Assembly (NCBI RefSeq): GCF_009709615.1
Contig: NZ_WJYA01000003.1
Span: 124,001-188,000, forward strand
DNA length: 64,000 nt
Direction: 5' to 3'
Origin: Winogradskyella ouciana
GTDB lineage: Bacteria > Bacteroidota > Bacteroidia > Flavobacteriales > Flavobacteriaceae
Program-made: the position numbers and the translations under genes
The notes under the pieces: generated by a model
What the model was told of the DNA's origin: nothing
The model's database searches: none
Seen by the model: only the letters and a program-made list of their open reading frames with translations
In this document: positions 18,992 to 28,733 of the stretch, one piece after another
How the letters are laid out: each line of letters begins with the position of its first letter
Position numbering within the stretch: the stretch's first letter is position 1

Positions 18992-21834
18992 TTAAAAAGT
19001 TTCTCATACCAATTGCTTTTCTACTATTTTGTGCAGTCACACTAGCTCAGAATAAAATTGATATTAATGCTATTGCAGATGTAGAAACCAAAACCATATC
19101 CATAACCCAAACCATTACATACAAAAATGAATCGGATACGGTTTTAAAAGAGATTTATCTCCACGATTGGAACAATAGCTTCTCAAACAAATCCACACCA
19201 TTGGCCAAACGTTTTGAAGAAGAGTTCAGCACTAAATTTCATCTGGCAAAAAGTGAGGAACGTGGTTTTACACTTATTACTACCATTAAAGACCAAGTTA
19301 ATGACACTAATCTTAATTTTGAGTATTTAAAATCGCATCCTGACGTCATCAAGGTTCATCTAGCTGAGCCATTACAACCAAATGCATCCTACAATATATA
19401 CCTGAGCTATATCCTTGTTATACCTGATGCAAGTTTTACGGATTATGGCTTCACTAAGACTAAAGATTTTGAATTAAAGTATTGGTATATTACTCCAGCA
19501 GTTTTTGATGGAGAGTGGCATTATTATAGCAATAAGAATCTCGACGATTTGTATGTGCCAAAAGCAGACGTAACCATTACGCTCACCCACCCACTTAATT
19601 ACAGAGCAACATCAGAATTGGATGTGATTGCCATGAACCCAAATACCGAAAGTAGGCAGCAAACCACAATTCTTCATGGCAAAGACAGAGTGGACACCTA
19701 TTTATCCTTAAACAAATTTCCACGTTACGGTTTTGTACAAACCGACGACCTTATCCTTATTTCCAACATTAATGAAAAAGGGCTTCCAGGCAGTGATAAG
19801 GCGATATTAACGGACAGAATCACACAATTTTTAGCTGAAAATTTGGGAGAATACCCTTATAAGCAATTATTGGTATCTTCTATAGACTATAACAAAGATC
19901 CATTGTATGGACTAAATCAGCTTCCTGATTTTCTGAGACCATTTCCGGATCAGTTTCAATATGAATTGAAACTACTAAAGACCTCGCTAAAAAAATATAT
20001 CGACAACGTCCTTTTATTAAATCCAAGAAAAGAACATTGGCTCAGTGAAGGTTTGCAAGTATATTTTATGATAAAATATGTTGAAACGTATTATCCCGAT
20101 ATGAAGTTATTTGGAACTTTATCAGATGTCTGGGGTCTAAGGGCGTTTCATGGTGCAGATTTAGATTTTAATTTTCAGTATTTCCTCTACTCTATGGAAA
20201 TCGCCAGAAAAAACAGAGACCAGCCTTTAACCACTTCTAAAGACTCATTAATTAAATTTAATGCCAATATTGCTGGGAAATATAAAGCTGGTATAGGACT
20301 TAACTATCTGGATGAGTTTTCTGAAGATATCGACTTATCTCAAACCATCACCGAATTTTTAGAGCAAAATAAATTAAAGCGCGCAAGCATATCTGATTTT
20401 GAATCTTTTCTAAAATCTAAAACCAGTAAGAATATTGATTGGTTTTTTACAGATTATGTAAACACTCGAAAGAAGATCGATTTTAAAATAAACAGCATAG
20501 AAAAATCTGGTGATTCCATAAAACTAACCATTAAGAACAAGCGTGATAATACAATGCCTATTTCTTTATTTAAACTGAGTAATGACTCTGTTATTGGTAA
20601 GCAATGGGTAGAAAATATAAAAGGGTCTAAAACCATCACTGTGAGCAAGGACAGCGTAGACAAATTTGTTTTAGACTACGATAATGTGGTCCCAGAGTTT
20701 AACCAACGTGACAATTACAAATCTGCCAATGGCTCGTTTATAAACAACAAACCTTTGCAATTTAGGTTGTTTAAAGACATAGAGGACCCATACTACAACC
20801 AGGTTTTCTTTATGCCACTTGTGGAGTTTAATAATATCTATGATGGACTTACACTGGGAACCAAAGTTTATAATAAAACCATTTTAAGAAAACGCTTAAA
20901 CTATAAGTTCTCACCGCAGTACGCAACACGATCTAAAACACTCACAGGTGGTTTTAGTGTGTTCTATTCGCATAACTTAGAAAATCAAAACTTATTTGAT
21001 ATTACCTATGGTCTATCGGCAGGCTATCAGTCTTTTGCTCAAGATGCATTTTTTACAAGGATTAGACCTTCGTTGACCTTCTCTTTTAGGGACGATAGCG
21101 ATTTTAGAAAAGACCAAGTAGACAGAATCACAGCCCGTTATGTAAGTATTAGTAGAGAGTTAGGAAATAACGCTATAATTGAAGAATTAGATGAGCCAGA
21201 TTATGGTGTATTTAACTTAAGGTATACGCATTCCAATCCAGGTATTATCAACTTTTCTAGATTTAACACGGATCTTCAAATAGCGGATAAGTTCAGTAAG
21301 TTGTCTGTTAATTATGAGTTTAGAAAATTGACCCAAAGCAATCGGAATATTAATCTTAGGTTATACGCTGGTGTATTTTTGGATAACAACACAGATCCTA
21401 ATTCCAATTTTTTCAGTTTTGCATTAGACAGACCAACAGATTATCTTTTTGACCTCAACTACTTAGGTCGATCAGAAGATGCTGGTATTTTTAGTCAACA
21501 AATCATTATTGCAGAAGGAGGTTTTAAGTCCAAATTGGAAACCCAATTTGCCAATCAATGGATGACCACAGCCAATTTTAGCACTTCCATCTGGAGGTAC
21601 ATCCATGCTTATGGTGATTTAGGTTTGGTGAAGAACAAATTCAGTCCAGCAAAATTCGTTTACGATTCTGGTATTAGACTCAACCTTGTTGAGGATTATT
21701 TAGAACTCTACTTTCCTATTTATTCTAGTCTTGGATGGGAAATTGCTCAACCCAATTATGACCAACGCATTCGTTTTATAATTTCTGTAGATCCTCAAGT
21801 TTTATTGGGTCTTTTTAGAAGAAAATGGTATTAA
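18988..21834 (+). CDS. M1-peptidase-like protein lacking the zinc motif, with C-terminal outer-membrane-barrel-like region
   Basis: 948 residues with a Sec signal (about 1-21, ending TLAQ). The N-terminal half follows the M1 aminopeptidase layout, with beta-sandwich, YGLNQLP in the place of the exopeptidase loop, and WLSEGLQVYF at about 351-360 matching the WLNEG helix. No HExxH occurs anywhere: the segment expected to hold it reads YELKL (325-329), so zinc binding is very probably lost. The last 340 or so residues show alternating, aromatic-ended strands typical of an outer-membrane barrel. TTG start at 18988 overlaps the stop of the nuclease gene (TTGA), and the signal peptide begins right there, so the start is well supported. 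Probably a surface or periplasmic binding protein, not a peptidase. Confidence 0.75.
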   Translation: MIKKFLIPIAFLLFCAVTLAQNKIDINAIADVETKTISITQTITYKNESDTVLKEIYLHDWNNSFSNKSTPLAKRFEEEFSTKFHLAKSEERGFTLITTIKDQVNDTNLNFEYLKSHPDVIKVHLAEPLQPNASYNIYLSYILVIPDASFTDYGFTKTKDFELKYWYITPAVFDGEWHYYSNKNLDDLYVPKADVTITLTHPLNYRATSELDVIAMNPNTESRQQTTILHGKDRVDTYLSLNKFPRYGFVQTDDLILISNINEKGLPGSDKAILTDRITQFLAENLGEYPYKQLLVSSIDYNKDPLYGLNQLPDFLRPFPDQFQYELKLLKTSLKKYIDNVLLLNPRKEHWLSEGLQVYFMIKYVETYYPDMKLFGTLSDVWGLRAFHGADLDFNFQYFLYSMEIARKNRDQPLTTSKDSLIKFNANIAGKYKAGIGLNYLDEFSEDIDLSQTITEFLEQNKLKRASISDFESFLKSKTSKNIDWFFTDYVNTRKKIDFKINSIEKSGDSIKLTIKNKRDNTMPISLFKLSNDSVIGKQWVENIKGSKTITVSKDSVDKFVLDYDNVVPEFNQRDNYKSANGSFINNKPLQFRLFKDIEDPYYNQVFFMPLVEFNNIYDGLTLGTKVYNKTILRKRLNYKFSPQYATRSKTLTGGFSVFYSHNLENQNLFDITYGLSAGYQSFAQDAFFTRIRPSLTFSFRDDSDFRKDQVDRITARYVSISRELGNNAIIEELDEPDYGVFNLRYTHSNPGIINFSRFNTDLQIADKFSKLSVNYEFRKLTQSNRNINLRLYAGVFLDNNTDPNSNFFSFALDRPTDYLFDLNYLGRSEDAGIFSQQIIIAEGGFKSKLETQFANQWMTTANFSTSIWRYIHAYGDLGLVKNKFSPAKFVYDSGIRLNLVEDYLELYFPIYSSLGWEIAQPNYDQRIRFIISVDPQVLLGLFRRKWY

Positions 21835-21936
21835 AAGATTCTTATTAAAAAGTTGATTTTTTGTGTTATTTTGAATATATTATGAAATAACGGTTGGTTT
21901 TTTGAGAATATTATAGAATTATAACATTTCTTGCTA

Positions 21937-21967
21937 TTGCAAAAACCATCGTAATTCAGTATTTTTG
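21937..21967 (+). promoter_or_regulatory. Promoter, TTG / TATTTTTG with 20-base spacing
   Basis: A -33 TTG (21937-21939) and a -7 TATTTTTG (21960-21967) separated by 20 bases, the arrangement typical of Bacteroidota sigma-A promoters. The E1 gene ATG at 21989 follows after a short leader. Confidence 0.7.
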
Positions 21968-21988
21968 CCACACCAATTTTAACGCCAT

Positions 21989-24400
21989 ATGAAGACCAAT
22001 TCTGACATTAAAACAGAAATTACATTCGAAGATTTTAAAGCTCAAGTCTTAAATGACTATAAGCTTGCTGTTACAAGTCGTGAATGTAGTCTTTTGGGTA
22101 GAAGAGAAGTTTTAACTGGTAAAGCAAAATTTGGCATCTTTGGAGATGGCAAGGAAATTCCACAATTGGCTTGGGCAAAAGCTTTTAAAAATGGGGATTT
22201 TAGATCTGGCTACTATAGAGACCAGACGTTTATGATGGCCATTGGAGAACTCACTATAGAGCAATTTTTTGCGGGTCTTTATGCCAATACCGATTTAAGG
22301 CAAGAGCCTATGTCTGCTGGTCGCCAAATGGGAGGCCATTTTGCAACACACAGTTTAGACGAAAACGGTAACTGGAAAAATTTAACCGAACAGAAGAACT
22401 CAAGCGCAGACATCTCTCCTACTGCTGGGCAAATGCCAAGGCTTTTAGGATTGGCACAAGCCTCTAAAATATACAGAAATGTAAAAGGGATTGACACCAC
22501 CAATTTTTCAAATCAAGGTAATGAAATTGCTTGGGGAACTATTGGTAATGCCAGTACCAGTGAGGGTTTATTTTTTGAAACCATAAATGCTGCAGGTGTA
22601 TTACAGGTACCAATGATCATAAGTGTTTGGGATGATGAATATGGTATCTCAGTACACGCTAAGCATCAAACCACCAAAGAAAATATTTCTGAAATCTTAA
22701 AAGGGTTTCAGCGTGATAAAGACAATAACGGCTACGAGATTTTACGCGTAAAAGGCTGGGACTATGTTAACCTTATCGAAACTTATGAAATGGCAGGTAA
22801 AATTGCCAGAGAAGAGCACGTTCCTGTACTCATTCATGTGCAAGAGCTAACACAACCACAAGGCCACTCTACTTCTGGTTCGCATGAGCGTTATAAATCC
22901 CAAGAACGTTTAACTTGGGAAAGAGAATACGATTGTAATCTTCAAATGCGCAATTGGATGATAGCTCATAATATTGCTACTGAAGAGTATCTCTCTGAAC
23001 TTGAAAAAACCATTAAAAAGGAAGTCAGAGATGGAAAAAAAGCGGCTTGGACCAATTATCTAAAACCAATCATAAGCGAGAAAAACGAAGCTGTTTCCTT
23101 GTTGACCAATCTAGCCAATACAAGTTCCAATAAAGTATTTATAGAGAAGTTGGTAAAGGATTTAGATGCTATTGGAGAACCTAATCGTAAAGATGTTATT
23201 TCCACAGCCAGAAAAGCATTGCGTTATGTAATTAATGAAGATTCAGAAGCCAAAAAACGTTTACTCAATTGGATTGAGAATTACTTTGCCGAAGTACAAC
23301 CAAAATACAGTTCAGATCTTTTAAACGAGACAGAATCTGCAGCAATCCACATCAAAGAAGTTAAGCCCACTTACAGTAACCAACCAGAGCAAGTCGATGG
23401 TCGTGTTGTAATACGTGATAATTTTGATGCCATCTTTGGTAAATATCCAGAGGCTTTAATCTTTGGAGAAGATACTGGTAATATTGGTGATGTTAACCAA
23501 GGGCTCGAAGGCTTACAGGAAAAGTACGGTGAGCTACGTGTAGCTGATACCGGAATTAGAGAAGCAACTATAGTTGGGCAAGGCATTGGTATGGCGATGC
23601 GTGGTCTTCGTCCAATAGCAGAAATTCAGTATCTGGATTATTTATTGTACGCTTTACAGATTATAAGCGACGATTTAGCGACTGTTCGATACAGAACAAA
23701 AGGAACACAAAAAGCACCATTGATTGTTCGTACCAGAGGACACCGTCTAGAAGGCATATGGCATTCTGGCTCACAAATGGGTGGTATTTTAAATCTGATA
23801 AGAGGTGTGCATATTTTGGTGCCACGTAATATGACCAAAGCAGCTGGTTTTTATAATACACTTTTAGAAAGTGATGAGCCTGCGCTCGTTGTGGAATGCT
23901 TAAATGGTTACCGTTTAAAAGAGCCATTACCAAATAACGTTGGTGAGTTTAAGACACCTATCGGTGTTGTTGAAACCATAAAAGAAGGCACAGACATTAC
24001 TTTAGTTTCGTACGGTTCTACAGTTAGGGTTGTTGAGCAAGCGGCAAGAGAATTATTGGAAGTTGGTATTGATGCCGAAATTATTGACGTGCAATCTTTA
24101 TTGCCACTAGATCTAAATCATGACACCGTAAAAAGTGTAGCAAAAACCAATCGTTTGATGGTTATAGATGAAGATATGCCAGGTGGAGCTTCAGCTTATA
24201 TTTTAGATCATATATTGAATACACAAGACGCTTTTCAGTATTTAGATAGCCAACCAAAAACATTGGCGGCAAAACCGCACAGACCAGCTTATGGATCTGA
24301 TGGAGATTATTTCTCTAAGCCTTCTACTGAAGATATTTTTGAAGCAGTATATGATGTAATGCACGAAATGAGTCCTAATGATTTTCCGAAATTGAGATAA
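21989..24400 (+). CDS. 2-oxoacid (branched-chain type) dehydrogenase E1, fused alpha and beta subunits
   Basis: 803 residues carrying both E1 halves. The alpha part (about 1-340) holds the thiamine diphosphate site, with GNASTSEGLFFETINAAG near residue 186 and the following acidic/Asn region. The beta part (about 465-803) has FGEDTGNIGDVNQGL, RVADTGIREATIVGQGIGMA and IQYLDYLLYALQ. It decarboxylates a 2-oxoacid and passes the acyl group to an E2 lipoyl enzyme; branched-chain 2-oxoacids are the likeliest substrates, feeding branched fatty acid synthesis. No E2 or E3 gene is beside it. It has its own promoter and terminator, so it is probably monocistronic. Confidence 0.9.
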   Translation: MKTNSDIKTEITFEDFKAQVLNDYKLAVTSRECSLLGRREVLTGKAKFGIFGDGKEIPQLAWAKAFKNGDFRSGYYRDQTFMMAIGELTIEQFFAGLYANTDLRQEPMSAGRQMGGHFATHSLDENGNWKNLTEQKNSSADISPTAGQMPRLLGLAQASKIYRNVKGIDTTNFSNQGNEIAWGTIGNASTSEGLFFETINAAGVLQVPMIISVWDDEYGISVHAKHQTTKENISEILKGFQRDKDNNGYEILRVKGWDYVNLIETYEMAGKIAREEHVPVLIHVQELTQPQGHSTSGSHERYKSQERLTWEREYDCNLQMRNWMIAHNIATEEYLSELEKTIKKEVRDGKKAAWTNYLKPIISEKNEAVSLLTNLANTSSNKVFIEKLVKDLDAIGEPNRKDVISTARKALRYVINEDSEAKKRLLNWIENYFAEVQPKYSSDLLNETESAAIHIKEVKPTYSNQPEQVDGRVVIRDNFDAIFGKYPEALIFGEDTGNIGDVNQGLEGLQEKYGELRVADTGIREATIVGQGIGMAMRGLRPIAEIQYLDYLLYALQIISDDLATVRYRTKGTQKAPLIVRTRGHRLEGIWHSGSQMGGILNLIRGVHILVPRNMTKAAGFYNTLLESDEPALVVECLNGYRLKEPLPNNVGEFKTPIGVVETIKEGTDITLVSYGSTVRVVEQAARELLEVGIDAEIIDVQSLLPLDLNHDTVKSVAKTNRLMVIDEDMPGGASAYILDHILNTQDAFQYLDSQPKTLAAKPHRPAYGSDGDYFSKPSTEDIFEAVYDVMHEMSPNDFPKLR

Positions 24401-24426
24401 CAAATCAAACTATATTATTTTTATAT

Positions 24427-24454
24427 AAACCATTACATACGTGATGGTTTTTTT
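24427..24454 (+). terminator. Rho-independent terminator
   Basis: AAACCATTAC pairs with GTGATGGTTT (one G-T pair) across a 4-base loop, with a T-run to 24454. It lies 27 bases after the E1 stop and only 26 bases before the next start. Confidence 0.8.
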
Positions 24455-24479
24455 ATATTTATAGCTAAACCAATCATGC

Positions 24480-26090
24480 ATGCTTACTAAATCAGATAAA
24501 ACCAAGCTGAGGAGTACTATTTTTAGACACTTAGATGGTATTGCTACTTCTACTTCAGCATATTCGCTTTACAAAAAGGGCATTCTAAATCACCTATTAG
24601 AAAACAAAAGTGTTGCATTACACAGTTTGTCCCAAACGTTTAATGCCAATGAAGGTTATCTCAATGTTGCACTCCGTGTTTTATGTTCGCAAGGATGGCT
24701 GGATCAGCAATTGGACAATAAGAATAACACTGTTATTTATACCACAAACTCAAATTCTGAAAAAGCCTTTGGTTTGGTTGGTTTATATGAAGATGCCGTT
24801 AATTTACTAAAGTACTCCGATCGTTTTGCCGATGAAAAAATGATCAGTACAGATGCTTTTATAGTTTTAGAGCGCATCTTTAAAAAATTTGAAACCAATT
24901 ACGGTCTCAATATTTCTGATGAAGATTCTATAGAACACCAAATCTATAAACATATTGAAGGAGTAATTGCAGGTCCTATTATTGTGCTATTAGGTGTTAA
25001 CGGTCTTTTTCATAAATACTTTATGGAGGCTTCTTTTACTGCCGAAGAATATCACAAAAACCCAGAGAGTTTTAAAAAAATCTTAGATTTTTTTTCCCAT
25101 TTGGGTTGGTTTAACAAGAAAAAGAATACCTATCAATTCACTGACAAAGGCTTGTTCTTTGCCAAGCGTGCCAGTGCTTATGGAGTAACCGTGTCTTACA
25201 TTCCAACATTTTTACATCTAGATGAACTTATCTTTGGCAATCCTCTGGTTCTAAAAACAGACTCACCAAGCGATACTGAAAAACACGTATATCGCGAGAT
25301 GAATGTTTGGGGAAGTGGTGGTGCCCATGCGACTTATTTTAAGGTCATTGATGAAGTTATTATCGATTTGTTCAACAGACCCATTGACGAGCAACCCAAA
25401 GGCATTTTGGATATGGGCTGTGGCAATGGAGCATTTATAGAGCATATTTTCAATGTTATAGAGCAACAAACTTTAAGAGGGAAACTATTGGATGATCATC
25501 CATTATTTTTGGTGGGTGCAGATTTTAACAAAGCCGCTTTAAAAGTGACAAGAGCCAACCTAATAAAAGCAGATATTTGGGCGAAAGTCATTTGGGGAGA
25601 CATTGGGAGACCAGATCTTTTGGCTTCAGATTTAAAGGAAGATTATAATATTGATTTACTCGATTTATTAAACGTTAGAACCTTTTTAGACCACAATCGT
25701 GTGTGGGAAGCACCAAAAAACGACCATAACATTATAAGTGATTCCACTGGTGCTTATGCATCAAAAGGGAGTAGGTTGAGCAATAATGATGTAGAAGCTT
25801 CTCTATTAGAACATTTGAGCAAATGGAAACCCTACGTAGAAAAATTTGGACTTTTAATTATAGAACTACATACTATTAGCCCTGAGTTGGTCTCAAAAAA
25901 TATAGGAAAAACTGCAGCTACTGCTTACGATGCTACACATGGTTATAGCGACCAGTACATTGTTGAGGTTGATGTGTTTAGAAAAATAGCAGAGCTTTCA
26001 GGTTTAGAACCAGATGATGCTCACTTTGCCAGATTCCCAGATAGTGAATTAGCTACGGTTAGTATTAACCTTTTAAAAGGCACCTCATAG
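24480..26090 (+). CDS. Class I SAM methyltransferase with duplicated winged-helix N-terminal region
   Basis: 536 residues. Two winged-helix/dimerisation-like segments (about 15-100 and 155-260, each with a leaf-like LxxLG(W/L)F element) precede a Rossmann methyltransferase core with the SAM motif ILDMGCGNGAF near residue 309 and VGADFNKAAL as motif II. This layout recalls the AprA-type methyltransferases of polyketide loading modules, but no polyketide synthase is present. The acceptor is unknown. The gene is followed after 2 bases by a small protein gene, so the two are cotranscribed. No signal peptide. Confidence 0.8.
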   Translation: MLTKSDKTKLRSTIFRHLDGIATSTSAYSLYKKGILNHLLENKSVALHSLSQTFNANEGYLNVALRVLCSQGWLDQQLDNKNNTVIYTTNSNSEKAFGLVGLYEDAVNLLKYSDRFADEKMISTDAFIVLERIFKKFETNYGLNISDEDSIEHQIYKHIEGVIAGPIIVLLGVNGLFHKYFMEASFTAEEYHKNPESFKKILDFFSHLGWFNKKKNTYQFTDKGLFFAKRASAYGVTVSYIPTFLHLDELIFGNPLVLKTDSPSDTEKHVYREMNVWGSGGAHATYFKVIDEVIIDLFNRPIDEQPKGILDMGCGNGAFIEHIFNVIEQQTLRGKLLDDHPLFLVGADFNKAALKVTRANLIKADIWAKVIWGDIGRPDLLASDLKEDYNIDLLDLLNVRTFLDHNRVWEAPKNDHNIISDSTGAYASKGSRLSNNDVEASLLEHLSKWKPYVEKFGLLIIELHTISPELVSKNIGKTAATAYDATHGYSDQYIVEVDVFRKIAELSGLEPDDAHFARFPDSELATVSINLLKGTS

Positions 26091-26092
26091 AT

Positions 26093-26569
26093 ATGAAGAT
26101 TGAATCTATCGTCACCATAAAAAAAGAGCTTCAGCACTTACCAATGGAAGACTTACTTGCTCTGTGTTTACGTCTAGGGAAGTTCAAAAAAGAAAACAAA
26201 GCACTACTCACCTATTTACTGTTTGAATCCCATGATGAAGACGGCTATATCGCGAGTGTAAAATCCACATTAGACGAGTTATTTGAAGGTATGAATACGG
26301 ACAGTTATTTCTACATGAAAAAAACAATCCGGAAAATATTAAGGCAAATAAGAGTTTACAGTCGGTATTCCAACAAAAAAACAACTGAGGTAGAACTCCT
26401 ACTCTATTTCTGCGAACGCTTAAACCAGCTTAAACCATCTATCCATAGAAATAGAACGCTAAGCAATCTTTATGAACGCCAAATCATTTCGATAAAGAAA
26501 AAAATAAGTGTTCTGCATGAGGATTTACAATACGATTATAATCTACAATTACAAGACTTAAGACAATAA
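26093..26569 (+). CDS. Conserved hypothetical protein (158 aa)
   Basis: A helical, charged protein starting MKIESIVTIKKELQHLPMED, with a central FYMKKTIRKILRQIRVY helix rich in basic residues. I do not recognise a named domain; similar small proteins occur in Bacteroidota. It begins 2 bases after the methyltransferase stop, which strongly suggests coupling. It carries no membrane segment. Function unknown; an RNA- or ribosome-related role would fit the basic helix but is a guess. Confidence 0.75.
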   Translation: MKIESIVTIKKELQHLPMEDLLALCLRLGKFKKENKALLTYLLFESHDEDGYIASVKSTLDELFEGMNTDSYFYMKKTIRKILRQIRVYSRYSNKKTTEVELLLYFCERLNQLKPSIHRNRTLSNLYERQIISIKKKISVLHEDLQYDYNLQLQDLRQ

Positions 26570-26578
26570 ACCTTTGTT

Positions 26579-26586
26579 TACATTTG
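26579..26586 (+). promoter_or_regulatory. Putative -7 box TACATTTG
   Basis: Exact TAnnTTTG, 26 bases upstream of the methyltransferase start at 26613. No clear -33 partner at normal spacing. Confidence 0.5.
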
Positions 26587-26612
26587 CACTGATTTAAACT
26601 CAAAACATAAGA

Positions 26613-27413
26613 ATGAACAAAGCGAAAATCTCTACGCTATTAAGACAATTTAAGTTAATCTACTTAACGGATTTAATACGTTTTCGTATTCAAAAATATA
26701 AGCACAGCAAAGCCAATGCTGCCTTTAAGAAAAAGCATCCTAATGTAAAGTTACCACCAGATTATCTGATGTATGAGTCGTTTCAGATGAATTACGATAA
26801 ATACTATAACGGTGGATTACAGATGGCAAAATCCTTAACGGATCACTTCAAAAATCATATTGAATTAGAGAACAAACGCATTTTAGATTGGGGTTGTGGA
26901 CCTGGACGTATCATAAGGCACATGCCTAAAGTTATAAATAAAGGTTGTGAATTTTTTGGCACGGACTACAATGAAAAATCCATTGCTTGGTGCTCTAAAA
27001 ACCTACCTGGAATCCATTTCAACAAAAATGAATTAACGGCAAGTTTGCCATACGAAGATGATTCCATGGATGTGATTTATGGCATTTCAATATTCACCCA
27101 TCTATCGGAACAAATGCATTACGATTGGTTTAATGAGTTATATCGTGTTTTAAAACCCAACGGCATCATGCTTTTAACCATGCAAGGAGATAATTTTAAG
27201 ATAAAGCTAAATGACTCGGAGCTTAAGCTCTACGATCAAGGCAATATTGTAGTGAGAGGAAATGTAAAGGAAGGCCATCGCACTTACTCTGCTTTTCATC
27301 CAAAGGCATTTGTGCAATCTTTATTCAGTAAAACTGAAGTTTTAGAACACATCGTTCAATCTTCAGAACATAAAAGCTGGGTACCACAAGACATTTGGAT
27401 CGTTAGAAAATAA
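26613..27413 (+). CDS. Class I SAM-dependent methyltransferase
   Basis: 266 residues. A basic helical N-terminus (about 1-45, rich in Lys and Arg) precedes a Methyltransf_11/25-type core: LDWGCGPGRIIRHMP near residue 92, FGTDYNEKSI as motif II, and a YRVLKPNGIMLLTMQG strand-turn. The last 40 residues resemble a substrate-capping region. Family members methylate small molecules, sugars or lipids; the substrate is not evident. It ends 8 bases before the convergent RNA methyltransferase gene. Confidence 0.85.
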   Translation: MNKAKISTLLRQFKLIYLTDLIRFRIQKYKHSKANAAFKKKHPNVKLPPDYLMYESFQMNYDKYYNGGLQMAKSLTDHFKNHIELENKRILDWGCGPGRIIRHMPKVINKGCEFFGTDYNEKSIAWCSKNLPGIHFNKNELTASLPYEDDSMDVIYGISIFTHLSEQMHYDWFNELYRVLKPNGIMLLTMQGDNFKIKLNDSELKLYDQGNIVVRGNVKEGHRTYSAFHPKAFVQSLFSKTEVLEHIVQSSEHKSWVPQDIWIVRK

Positions 27414-27421
27414 ACCAAAAC

Positions 27422-28588
27422 CTAATCTTGGTTTTGTTTCTTGGCCTTTTTACTGCCTTCGTACATTTCATATTTCACCAAACGTGATTCTAACTTGGCA
27501 TTAAACACTTTTATTTTTCGAGAAGGTCGTAAACCGATATGTTTTAAGGCTTCAAGATTAGATGTGATAAGCCAAGCGTTGGTATTAGGGTAACCATGCT
27601 TTAAGGTGGTACCAATATTACCATAAAACTCTTCAACATTCAGGTTTTCTAAACGTTCACCATACGGAGGATTAAACACCATGTGCAATTTCTCATCACC
27701 TGCCTTTTGGGTCTTAAAGAAATCTTCATGTTGAATATGTATAAATTCATCCAAGTGCGCATTTTTAATGTTCTCCTTCGCTTTTCTTATAGCCGAAGGT
27801 GACTTATCGTATCCTAAAATTTTATGGTGAAAATCTCGGGTTTTCTTCAATAAGGATTCTTCAATGGTTTCAAACAATTCCACATCCCAATCTTGCCAAC
27901 GTTCAAAAGCAAACTCCTTTCGCATTAAATTCGGTGGAATATTACAAGCAATCATAGCCGCTTCTGCCAATATGGTACCACTACCACACATTGGATCCAT
28001 AAAATCCGTTTGGCCGTCCCAACCGCTCATCATTATTAATCCTGCAGCAAGCACTTCATTTATAGGAGCAATATTGGTTGCCGTTTTATACCCTCTTCTA
28101 TGTAAGGATTCGCCAGAGGTATCCAAAGAAATGGTACAACGCTGACGGTCTATATGCACATTGATTTTTAAGTCTGGAAAGCGCAAATCCACATTAGGTC
28201 GTGTACCATCCATCTCCCTAAAACGATCCACAATGGCATCTTTGGTCTTTAAAGCCGTGTACTGCGAATGGGTAAACACACTATGGTTAACCGTGGCATC
28301 AACAGCCAGAGAGCCTGAAGGTTTAAGGTAGTTTTCCCATTTAATGTTCTTTACATTTTTGTAAAGGTCTTCTTCCCTTGCTACTCTAAACGACTTAATG
28401 GGTTTTAAGATTTTAATAGCCGTTCTAATGCCCAAATTGGTCTTGTACATAAACCCTTTGTCACCAACAAAGCTTACGTTTCGCACGCCCTTTTCTACTT
28501 CCATAGCACCGAGCTGAGTTAATTCCTTTGCTAATATATCTTCAAAGCCAAATAAGGTCTTGGCCACCATTTTAAAATTATTGTCCAT
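27422..28588 (-). CDS. THUMP-domain RNA guanine methyltransferase (RlmL-N/YpsC type)
   Basis: 388 residues. The first 160 or so form the ferredoxin-like plus THUMP RNA-binding region. This is followed by the UPF0020 methyltransferase core with DPMCGSGTILAEAA (SAM motif I) and the NPPYGERL motif typical of amino-methylating N6A/N2G enzymes. By family, it should methylate N2 of a guanine in 23S rRNA, as the N-terminal half of E. coli RlmL does. Cytoplasmic. A Lys-rich tail (GSKKAKKQNQD) ends the protein. The start MDNNFKMVAKTLFG suits the family. Confidence 0.9.
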   Translation of the reverse strand: MDNNFKMVAKTLFGFEDILAKELTQLGAMEVEKGVRNVSFVGDKGFMYKTNLGIRTAIKILKPIKSFRVAREEDLYKNVKNIKWENYLKPSGSLAVDATVNHSVFTHSQYTALKTKDAIVDRFREMDGTRPNVDLRFPDLKINVHIDRQRCTISLDTSGESLHRRGYKTATNIAPINEVLAAGLIMMSGWDGQTDFMDPMCGSGTILAEAAMIACNIPPNLMRKEFAFERWQDWDVELFETIEESLLKKTRDFHHKILGYDKSPSAIRKAKENIKNAHLDEFIHIQHEDFFKTQKAGDEKLHMVFNPPYGERLENLNVEEFYGNIGTTLKHGYPNTNAWLITSNLEALKHIGLRPSRKIKVFNAKLESRLVKYEMYEGSKKAKKQNQD

Positions 28589-28708
28589 GTACTAAAATGT
28601 AATCCTTTCAAAGTCCACAACCTATTTATTTCAAATGTCTTGGTGCTTTTTTGATAAGGTATTCAATTCAAAACTCGAATAGCGAGCAAATAGATTGCAA
28701 ATTTAAGC

Positions 28709-28716
28709 TATTTTTG
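28709..28716 (+). promoter_or_regulatory. Putative -7 box TATTTTTG
   Basis: TAnnTTTG match 17 bases before the ATG at 28734 of the next methyltransferase gene. It lies in the intergenic region between divergent genes. No -33 TTG at a normal distance. Confidence 0.5.
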
Positions 28717-28733
28717 CAGGACATATCATATAT

